Shown here: positions 1 through 6,932 of the stretch, one piece after another | Layout of the letters: every line of letters starts with the position of its first letter | Numbering within the stretch: the stretch's first letter is position 1 | NCBI GenBank assembly: GCA_016280445.1 | Contig: JAEEGS010000048.1 | Span: forward strand, 1 to 64,000 | DNA: 64,000 nucleotides | Reading direction: 5' to 3' | Origin: Bacteroidaceae bacterium | GTDB taxonomy: Bacteria; Bacteroidota; Bacteroidia; Bacteroidales; Bacteroidaceae | The notes under the pieces: generated by a model | What the model saw: the letters and a program-made list of their open reading frames with translations, nothing else | Told to the model about the DNA's origin: nothing | The model's database searches: none | Position numbers and translations under genes: made by a program

Positions 1-138
1 AAGGTAAAAAGTAAAAGTGATAAGTGAAAAATTTGCTACCGCGTGAAAGGTAAAAAGTAAAAGTGATAAGTGAAAAATTTGCTACCGCGTGAAAGGTAAA
101 AAGTAAAAGTGATAAGTGAAAAATTTGCTACCGCACTT
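1..138. repeat. 46-bp tandem repeat, 3 copies (1-46, 47-92, 93-138; third copy diverges at its end)
   Basis: Unit aaggtaaaaagtaaaagtgataagtgaaaaatttgctaccgcgtga repeats at exactly 46 bp. Confidence 0.95.
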
Positions 139-183
139 GCAAGCTACCTGTGGGACAAACACGTGCGGTAGCAAATTTTTCAC
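116..183. repeat. 21-bp perfect inverted repeat (116-136 / 163-183) followed by tttcacttttcat repeats
   Basis: gtgaaaaatttgctaccgcac versus gtgcggtagcaaatttttcac; 26-nt loop. Confidence 0.9.
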
Positions 184-238
184 TTTTCATTTTTCACTTT
201 TCATTTTTCACTTTTCATTTTTCACTTTTACCTTTCAT

Positions 239-1186
239 TCATGAGTTTGCCCATGATACTCGCTTCTGAGCTCCAATGATATCTTGCACTTCCTTCACCA
301 ACTCCCAGTCAGGTTCCTCGTTCGCCCACTCAATGTTGCGCTTCACGTTGGCAGGGTTGGCTGATGAGAAGAGCGTACCAGCGATGCGTGGGTTGTTCAC
401 CGAATACTGGATGGCCAGACGTTCAATGGCATAGCCCTTGTCGGCACAATGCTGTGCGGCCTTGGCGCAGGCTTCCACCAATGGTTTGGGAGCAGGATGC
501 CAGTCGGGCACACCACGCACGGACAGCAGACCCATGCTCAGCGGCGAGGCATTGATGACACCGATGCCCTTCTGCTCGAAGAAGTCGAGGAAATCCACCA
601 GTTTGTCGTCGTTCAGGCAGTAGTGGCAGAAGTTCAGCACACTCTCCACGGTGCCCTCCTCCGAGTGGTCAATCACCCACTTCAGGTTCTCCAACTGCAG
701 GTCCGTGATGCCCACATGCCCCACCACACCTTTCTTCTTCAACTCCACCAGCGCAGGCAGTGTCTCGTCCACCACCTTCTGCAATCCGCCCTCCAATGCT
801 GCCTGAAACTCGATGTCGTGCACGTTGATGAGGTCGATGAAGTCCACATTCAGACGCTCCATGCTCTCATACACACTCTCCGTGGCACGCTTGCCAGAGT
901 AATCCCATGTGTTCACACCGTCCTTGCCGTAGCGTCCCACCTTCGTGCTCAAGAAGTATTTCTCTCTGGGGATGCGCTTGAGCGCCTTGCCCAACACCGT
1001 TTCAGCCTTGTAGTGTCCGTAATAGGGACTCACGTCGATGAAGTTGATGCCGCCCTCCACAGCCGTTTCCACCGCCTCGATGCTCTCAGCCTCTTTTGTC
1101 TCGTGAAACACGCTGCCCAACGACGATGCGCCGAAACACAAATGGGAAATCTTCATTCCCGTCTTGCCTAATTCTCTGTACTGCAT
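239..1186 (-). CDS. Aldo/keto reductase
   Basis: MQYRELGKTGMKISHLCFGASSLG...; FIDVSPYYGHYKAETVLGKAL active-site region. Start placed at the Met of MQYREL rather than the upstream ATG of the ORF track. Confidence 0.9.
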   Translation of the reverse strand: MQYRELGKTGMKISHLCFGASSLGSVFHETKEAESIEAVETAVEGGINFIDVSPYYGHYKAETVLGKALKRIPREKYFLSTKVGRYGKDGVNTWDYSGKRATESVYESMERLNVDFIDLINVHDIEFQAALEGGLQKVVDETLPALVELKKKGVVGHVGITDLQLENLKWVIDHSEEGTVESVLNFCHYCLNDDKLVDFLDFFEQKGIGVINASPLSMGLLSVRGVPDWHPAPKPLVEACAKAAQHCADKGYAIERLAIQYSVNNPRIAGTLFSSANPANVKRNIEWANEEPDWELVKEVQDIIGAQKRVSWANS

Positions 1187-1227
1187 ATTGTTATTTGTAT
1201 AGTTTAAAGTTGAGAGTTTAGAGTTTA

Positions 1228-1307
1228 CAGAGGGCTGACGCGATGCAAGCCGCATGGTCTTTAACCCTTAGACTTTAAACGCTAAACGTTATTCGTGTGC
1301 AAAGGTA
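1228..1307 (-). repeat. Promoter/leader repeat, copy A (minus-strand sense; TACCTTTGC at 1299-1307)
   Basis: About 80 nt nearly identical, in opposite orientation, to 10450-10528. Confidence 0.85.
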
Positions 1308-1359
1308 GCTGAAACAGCCAACAGACGATGGGAGAAAATAAAGAAATGATAGGACAAAA

Positions 1360-2229
1360 TTAAGAATTGCACATCTGTCGATATTCCATCGGTGTCCTGC
1401 CCGTTATTTTCTTGAACAGACGGATGAAGTACGAGTGGTCGTTGAATCCCAACGAATAAGCCACCTCCTTCACCGCCATATTCTCCGTCAGCAGCAGCAA
1501 CTGCGCCTTCTCCACCTTCTTGTGGTTGACATACTGCAGCGGCGACAAGCCCAGTTCGTGCTTGAACACCCTGATGAGATAAGGCTTCGTCACACATGCC
1601 ACCTGTGCCAGCGTTTCGATGTCGATGTCCTCGCAGATGTTCTGGTGGATATGCGCCAGCACCCTCACCATCCTTTCGTCGCGCGTCCACAACTTCTCCT
1701 TCGCATGCTCCATGAACCGCGAGAACAGCATCAGCGTTGCTCCCCTCAACTGCATCTTCTCGTGCAGCGGAAGCCGTCCGTAGCGACGCACATAATCGGC
1801 AAACCGTCCCGTGTTGTCATACGACATCGGGTTGCTCTCGGGCAGACGCGCCTCCGGATGCCGCCTGCACATCTCCGCCATCAGCTCCTCATCGCCCGCC
1901 TGCGCCTCCACCTCTGTGGGCAAGTCATAACGCTCCATCACACCCGTCTCCTTCTTGAAACCCTCATACACGTGCAGGTAGTAATGGCAGAACACCCCAT
2001 GACACTCATACGAGTGCGTCGTGTAGGCAGGAATGATGTACAGATGATGGGGGCGAAGATTGACGACATCAGAAAAAGGACTCTCGATGTGCAGCCTCGC
2101 CTCCCCCTCCGTCACACAATAGATGCGCGTGAAGGGCGAGTTCACCTGCTGCCAGTTCCAGTCGTTGTCATGTCGGGCGAACCCCACATTCAGCATCAGC
2201 AGGTTCAGCGATTCAATCGGCATTTGCAT
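1360..2229 (-). CDS. AraC family transcriptional regulator
   Basis: N-terminal cupin-like region; C-terminal two-HTH AraC domain (IETLAQVACVTKPYLIRVFKHELGLSPLQYVNHKKVEKAQLLL...GFNDHSYFIRLFKKITGRTPMEYR). Confidence 0.93.
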   Translation of the reverse strand: MQMPIESLNLLMLNVGFARHDNDWNWQQVNSPFTRIYCVTEGEARLHIESPFSDVVNLRPHHLYIIPAYTTHSYECHGVFCHYYLHVYEGFKKETGVMERYDLPTEVEAQAGDEELMAEMCRRHPEARLPESNPMSYDNTGRFADYVRRYGRLPLHEKMQLRGATLMLFSRFMEHAKEKLWTRDERMVRVLAHIHQNICEDIDIETLAQVACVTKPYLIRVFKHELGLSPLQYVNHKKVEKAQLLLLTENMAVKEVAYSLGFNDHSYFIRLFKKITGRTPMEYRQMCNS

Positions 2230-2241
2230 GGTTCCGCGGTT

Positions 2242-2877
2242 TTAGGGTTGCACAGGCACTCTCTTCACAAACACCAGTTGATTGCCACGCCCCGTTTTGC
2301 GGATGCCGCTCGTGGGGTCGTCGGCAAAACTGTGCAGTTCCTTACGGGCTGCCGGCCAGCTCAACCCTGTGATGAAAGCATAGTCGCCGATGCGTATCAT
2401 GGGCTGCCCTTCCAGATAGTCGAGCGCCATCCGTAGCCGTTCCTCGCGTGTGGACTTCACCTTGTGGAGTTTCTTCACATCCCCCACCTTGTTCAGTTCC
2501 GTCGTTCTGCGCAACCGTTCCACCCAACGCGGGTCGGGCAGGAAATTGATGCTTCTGATGTACACCCCATTGGTGTCATACCGCTCACCCTTCTCCTTCA
2601 CCTCCTCAGCCTCCTCGCGGCCCTTCATGCCGAGAGCGATGCTGAAAGTGCCCAGTCCCTCCACCTTCACGGAGTGTCCCAACTTCAGATAAATGTCCAT
2701 TGCTTCCGTCATGGTGCTGACCAGCGCCTCAATCGCCCCAGCCGCATACGCCGTCTGTCCCGCCACGTCCTTCATGAAGAAATCAGTCGCCACCCGTCCG
2801 CAGTGGAACGGCTTCGGATAGACCTTGCGCTTGCCCGTCCCGTGCACATCGGGCATTTCTTGAAAAGTATATTCCAT
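2242..2877 (-). CDS. HU-like DNA-binding protein (Bacteroidetes HU domain family)
   Basis: MEYTFQEMPDVHGTGKRKVYPKPFHCGRVATDFF...LKLGHSVKVEGLGTFSIALGMKG. Confidence 0.8.
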   Translation of the reverse strand: MEYTFQEMPDVHGTGKRKVYPKPFHCGRVATDFFMKDVAGQTAYAAGAIEALVSTMTEAMDIYLKLGHSVKVEGLGTFSIALGMKGREEAEEVKEKGERYDTNGVYIRSINFLPDPRWVERLRRTTELNKVGDVKKLHKVKSTREERLRMALDYLEGQPMIRIGDYAFITGLSWPAARKELHSFADDPTSGIRKTGRGNQLVFVKRVPVQP

Positions 2878-2962
2878 TGTTCTTTCGTTTGATAAAGGTA
2901 TTCAGACTTCAAAAAAATCGCGCATAAGGAGAAAAACACTTGACAAAGACGAGAAAAATCCG

Positions 2963-2971
2963 TATCTTTGC
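2963..2971 (+). promoter_or_regulatory. Bacteroidetes -7 promoter element TATCTTTGC with TTG about 20 bp upstream
   Basis: cttgacaaagacgagaaaaatccgtatctttgcactgg. Confidence 0.65.
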
Positions 2972-3057
2972 ACTGGCAATTTGGAAGTTCCCAAGCCCCT
3001 TCCCCTTTTCACCGCGAAGGTAGCACTTTTTCACTTCACTTCCAAATTCTTTTCATA

Positions 3058-3126
3058 AATTCCTTCTATGAATTGATCAATTCCTTCTACTTATTCATCA
3101 ATTCCTTCTACGAATTGATCAATTCC
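3058..3126. repeat. 21-nt tandem repeat x3 plus partial, containing the 14-bp palindrome GAATTGATCAATTC twice
   Basis: aattccttctatgaattgatc / aattccttctacttattcatc / aattccttctacgaattgatc / aattcc. Confidence 0.9.
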
Positions 3127-3317
3127 AACAAGGAATCGAGTTTATCACTTACACTACCTTGATGGAGACTCTTACACTGAGTCAGTGGAGGTTTCCCCAC
3201 TGCCTCCGTTGAACATATTCCAGTCATTCGGCAAAGCAACTTACACGCGCCCAACAACGCATATTACACCACCACAAAAGAGACTGTTCCAACAGTTCTT
3301 TCTAACACCATACAATC

Positions 3318-3347
3318 AAGGTGAGGAAAAAATCCTCACCTTTTTTT
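3318..3347 (+). terminator. Intrinsic terminator
   Basis: aaggtgaggaaaaaatcctcacctttttttg: 10-bp stem followed by a T-tract. Confidence 0.85.
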
Positions 3348-3368
3348 GTTGTGTAAAAAAGAATGTTG

Positions 3369-3377
3369 TACCTTTGC
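3369..3377 (+). promoter_or_regulatory. -7 promoter element TACCTTTGC upstream of the structured leader and hsdM
   Basis: TTTG at 3345-3348, 20-bp spacer, TACCTTTGC. Confidence 0.7.
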
Positions 3378-3383
3378 ACTCAA

Positions 3384-3650
3384 TCACCAGTACATAACTT
3401 CAGCGGAGGGCTGGTGTGACATATTGAAAAATAATAACACAGCATTAATGTTGTTGGTAATATCTGGGAACCTGACAAATTCATAGATATTTATATAACC
3501 AAAGACAAGATTGATGCCTATGCGATAGCGTAGGCACAACTTATCAGGTTATATAGGCTTTGTCAGGGCCTCCAGATATGGGTAAGTAGCGTGTTCTACG
3601 CTATTTCCATGTCTGGAGGTCTTGATGGCAAAAGCCTATATGCAATCCGA
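3384..3650 (+). ncRNA. Candidate structured ncRNA or 5' leader of hsdM with two mutually exclusive long folds
   Basis: Nested helices 3460-3467/3572-3579, 3471-3479/3559-3567, 3493-3500/3547-3554, 3515-3523/3528-3536; alternative helices 3569-3581/3607-3619 and 3551-3562/3628-3641 use the same 3' strands. Confidence 0.6.
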
Positions 3651-3677
3651 TAACGTTTGCTGCCTAAAACTACGTGT

Positions 3678-5126
3678 ATGCAATACGAACAGACCTTTAA
3701 TGCCATCGACAACATCTTGCGCAACGAGGCAGGATGCAGCACTGAATTGGATTATATCGAACAGACTTCTTGGCTGCTGTTTCTGAAGTATCTGAATGAT
3801 TTGGAGCAGGAACAGGAGATGAAGGCGATGCTCAGCGGCAAAGAGTACAAACCCATCATCACAGGTTATCTGCGATGGAGCCAGTGGGCTGCGCCTAAAA
3901 AGCAAGACGGCTCGCTCGACACGGTGAACGCGATGACGGGCCCCGACTTGACTCAGTTTGTCGATACGAAACTCTTCCCCACCTTGCGCGAGTTTCAGAA
4001 GACTGCCACGAGTGCCAAGACCTTGGAGTATAAGATTGGCGAGATATTTGCCGAACTGCGCAACAAAATCACCTCTGGCTACAACCTGCGCGAAGTCATC
4101 AACCTGATTGACCAGCTTCATTTCCAGACAGCCGAGGACAAGCACGAAATGACGGTGCTCTACGAATCGAAGATTGCCAAGATGGGCAATGCGGGCAGAA
4201 ATGGTGGCGAGTACTACACGCCCCGTCCGCTCATCCGCACCATCGTCAAGGTGGTTGACCCTCAGATTGGTGAGACGGTGTACGACCCTGCCTGCGGGTC
4301 GGCGGGCTTCCTTTGCGAGGCATTCGCCTACATGAACGAGAAGGTGAAGAGCACAGCCGACAACAAGACTTTGCAGGAAGATACTTTCTTCGGCAAGGAG
4401 AAGAAGCCCCTGCCTTACATCATCGCCACCATGAACATGATTTTCCACGGCGTGGCAGCACCCAACATCATCCGTGGCAATACGTTGGCAGAAAACCTCT
4501 CGCAGATTCAGGAGAAAGACCGCAAGAACGTGATTCTTGCCAACCCTCCCTTTGGTGGCAGCGAACGAGGCGAGGTGAAGCAGAACTTCGACATCAACAC
4601 CAGCGAAACGGCCTATATGTTCATGCAGCACTTCATCAAGATGCTGAAAGTGGGCGGTCGTGCTGGCATCGTCATCAAGAACACCTTCCTTTCGAATAGT
4701 GATGCTGCCCAGCTCCGCAAGGTGCTGACGGAACAATGCAACCTTCACACCATTCTCGACCTGCCAAGCGGTGTGTTCCAAGGGGCAGGCGTGAAGACCG
4801 TTGTGCTATTCTTCGACAAGGGCACTCCCACCAAGAAGATTTGGTACTACCAACTCAATCCAGGGCGCAACCTCGGCAAGACCAATGCCCTCAACGAAGA
4901 CGACTTGGCAGACTTCCTCGCTCTACAAAAGACCAAAGCCGACAGCGAAAATTCGTGGACACTTGACGTGAGCACCTTGGGCAGCGACTACGACCTGAGT
5001 GTGAAGAACCCCAACAAGGTGGAAGAGGTGGATGAACGCACATCTGCCGAGATTGTTGCGTCTCTGCTCAAACTACAAAGTGAATCGCAGTCTTTGTTGA
5101 ATGATATAAAGGAGATGGTAGGATGA
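3678..5126 (+). CDS. hsdM: Type I restriction-modification system methyltransferase subunit (HsdM)
   Basis: Motifs YYTPRPLIRTIVKVVDPQIGETVYDPACGSAGFL and NPPFGGSERGEV; start at MQYEQTFNAID. Confidence 0.95.
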   Translation: MQYEQTFNAIDNILRNEAGCSTELDYIEQTSWLLFLKYLNDLEQEQEMKAMLSGKEYKPIITGYLRWSQWAAPKKQDGSLDTVNAMTGPDLTQFVDTKLFPTLREFQKTATSAKTLEYKIGEIFAELRNKITSGYNLREVINLIDQLHFQTAEDKHEMTVLYESKIAKMGNAGRNGGEYYTPRPLIRTIVKVVDPQIGETVYDPACGSAGFLCEAFAYMNEKVKSTADNKTLQEDTFFGKEKKPLPYIIATMNMIFHGVAAPNIIRGNTLAENLSQIQEKDRKNVILANPPFGGSERGEVKQNFDINTSETAYMFMQHFIKMLKVGGRAGIVIKNTFLSNSDAAQLRKVLTEQCNLHTILDLPSGVFQGAGVKTVVLFFDKGTPTKKIWYYQLNPGRNLGKTNALNEDDLADFLALQKTKADSENSWTLDVSTLGSDYDLSVKNPNKVEEVDERTSAEIVASLLKLQSESQSLLNDIKEMVG

Positions 5127-6235
5127 AGGAGGGTTGGAGTTATAAGAAGTTGGGAGAGGTTGCAAGAGTCATTCATGGCAAAAACCAAAAAGAAGTTCTT
5201 TCTGAGAATGGGCAGTATCCTATTTATGGGAGTGGCGGAACTGTTATGGGTTATGCCAATGATTTCTTATGTGAAGCAAGAACAACGATTCTTGGTAGAA
5301 AGGGAAGCATAAATAATCCACAATTTATAGAAAAACGCTTTTGGAACGTGGATACAGCGTTTGGGATAACAGCTCTGCCTGGAAATGACAGCAAGTTCAT
5401 CTATTATTTTGTTAAAAGTATAGATTGGTCTAAAAAGAATACTGGTACAACTTTGCCAAGTTTGACACAGCAAGTGGTGACATCTGTGGAAATCCCTGTT
5501 CCCACTCTTCCCGAACAGCGTTCTATCGTTACCCGTTTAGATGCAGCCTTTTCCCATATCGATGCTCTAAAAGCCAATGCCGAAAAGCATGTCAACGAAG
5601 CCCGCAAACTCTTCCAAGCAGAACTTACGGAATGTATGAAACCCAAAGAGGGATGGGAAGAGAAAAAGTTGGGAGAGGTTGGAACATTCTCACGTGGAAT
5701 AAACTTTGCAAAGAATGATTTCGTGAAAGATGGATACCCCTGTATCCATTATGGGCAAATTCATACAACATTTGGTCCTGTGACATATGAACATTTAACC
5801 TCAATTCCTAATGGAATGGTAAGACATGACAAACTCGCTTCCAAAGGAAATCTCATCATAGCAATTACAAGTGAAGATGTTGCAGGTTCGTGTAAATGTA
5901 CAGCATGGATGGGTGATTATGATATCTCAGTAGGAGCTCATGCTGCAATATACAAGCATGAACTAAATCCAATTTTTATGTCATATTACTTTAAGTCTTC
6001 AATATTTCAACAAGAAAAAGAACCATATGTTCATGGATTTAAAGTGATGGAGATAAAGCCTTCAGATATTGCCAAGATACCGATAGTATTTCCCTCAAAG
6101 GAAGACCAACAAATCATCGTCTCCCATCTCGACTCCCTTTCCTCCAATATCCGTAAGTTAGAGGAGTTGCAGCAGAAGACCATCGCCGAGTGCGATGCCC
6201 TCAAACAAGCAATGTTAAGAGAAGTATTTGAATAA
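5123..6235 (+). CDS. hsdS: Type I restriction-modification specificity subunit (HsdS)
   Basis: Two target-recognition halves: MKEGWSYKKLGEVARVIHG... and EGWEEKKLGEVGTFSRG...; 4-nt overlap with hsdM. Confidence 0.93.
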   Translation: MKEGWSYKKLGEVARVIHGKNQKEVLSENGQYPIYGSGGTVMGYANDFLCEARTTILGRKGSINNPQFIEKRFWNVDTAFGITALPGNDSKFIYYFVKSIDWSKKNTGTTLPSLTQQVVTSVEIPVPTLPEQRSIVTRLDAAFSHIDALKANAEKHVNEARKLFQAELTECMKPKEGWEEKKLGEVGTFSRGINFAKNDFVKDGYPCIHYGQIHTTFGPVTYEHLTSIPNGMVRHDKLASKGNLIIAITSEDVAGSCKCTAWMGDYDISVGAHAAIYKHELNPIFMSYYFKSSIFQQEKEPYVHGFKVMEIKPSDIAKIPIVFPSKEDQQIIVSHLDSLSSNIRKLEELQQKTIAECDALKQAMLREVFE

Positions 6236-6316
6236 AAAGACAAAACTATATCATCGCTCTTTGACATCATGGCACAGAATTAGTGGAATAAATTTGGAGG
6301 TTTCTGTATTGCATTG

Positions 6317-6325
6317 TATCTTTGT
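6317..6325 (+). promoter_or_regulatory. -7-like promoter element TATCTTTGT upstream of the TA pair
   Basis: gcattgtatctttgtggcg, 18 nt before ATG 6343. Confidence 0.5.
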
Positions 6326-6342
6326 GGCGAAATTAGATTACG

Positions 6343-6588
6343 ATGAAAGAAAGCAAACCTTATCCACTGATAGAAGAAGACGGCAATAGCCAGATGGTGC
6401 AAGAACCTGCGATGGCTGCCTATGCTTACGAAAATGTGTGCATTCCCAACGATATGCCATTTGCCCATGTGGTGGAGGGCGTGTTGCAGGTCACTCCCGA
6501 CATAGAAGAGGAAATCGCAGAGGTGGAGCGCGGTGAGGTCGTTTCAATGGGTGAATTTAAAAGCTTGTTTTCGAGATGGCTCGATTGA
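6343..6588 (+). CDS. Putative antitoxin-like small protein
   Basis: 81 aa, acidic C-terminus, overlaps the downstream RelE/ParE-like ORF by 13 nt. Confidence 0.6.
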   Translation: MKESKPYPLIEEDGNSQMVQEPAMAAYAYENVCIPNDMPFAHVVEGVLQVTPDIEEEIAEVERGEVVSMGEFKSLFSRWLD

Positions 6589-6875
6589 TTGCATTCAGTC
6601 GCCGTTCCACTGTGCAGTTGCAGAAGATATTGACTTTCTACGACAAGCGCAACGGAACGGATGAATATAGCCGACGTTTGCTGAGTAATCTGATGGCAGA
6701 CCTTGAACAATTGGCACTAATGCCCACTGCTAGCAGCCCATCCACTCGTGCGGATGTGCGTTTCTTTTATCTAATGGGCTTCACCATTATTTTCCACTAT
6801 GACTCACGCAGTTTGACGGTGCTCAGCATCCGTTCCACTTTGCGCCAGCCATTGAAGATGTACCAGAAAAAGTAG
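6576..6875 (+). CDS. RelE/ParE-like type II toxin
   Basis: 99 aa; N-terminal helices (QKILTFYDKRNGTDEYSRRLLSNLMADLEQLALMP), C-terminal strands (DVRFFYLMGFTIIFHYDSRSLTVLSIRSTLRQP). Confidence 0.7.
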   Translation: MARLIAFSRRSTVQLQKILTFYDKRNGTDEYSRRLLSNLMADLEQLALMPTASSPSTRADVRFFYLMGFTIIFHYDSRSLTVLSIRSTLRQPLKMYQKK

Positions 6876-6932
6876 GTACACACTTCCATGTTTCTGTGCC
6901 ATGTATGAAGAAGACCATAAAGGAACAGAAAC

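Larger units (their letters stand above)
2978..3347 (+). ncRNA. Candidate ~370-nt noncoding transcript between promoter 2963-2971 and terminator 3318-3347
   Basis: Promoter and terminator bracket a region with no convincing ORF; 5' end can form an 11-bp hairpin (2978-2988 / 3038-3048); contains 21-nt tandem repeats. Confidence 0.4.

Noticed and set aside
2968-3162. 64-aa ORF with repeated INSFYELINSFY peptide
   Set aside because: Its start lies inside the TATCTTTGC promoter box; the 21-nt repeat length keeps the frame open by itself. More likely noncoding.
2978-3347. ToxIN-type antitoxin RNA
   Set aside because: Tandem repeats plus terminator fit superficially, but no ToxN-like endoribonuclease follows; the RelE-like ORF is 3 kb away with its own partner.
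3384-3650. Retron ncRNA interpretation of the hsdM leader
   Set aside because: Long hairpins are suggestive, but no reverse transcriptase gene is present nearby.
3636-4781. 381-aa minus-strand ORF
   Set aside because: Antisense to hsdM, which has all expected methylase motifs.
5123-6235. Invertible hsdS shufflon
   Set aside because: No second or inverted hsdS copy and no recombinase in the window.
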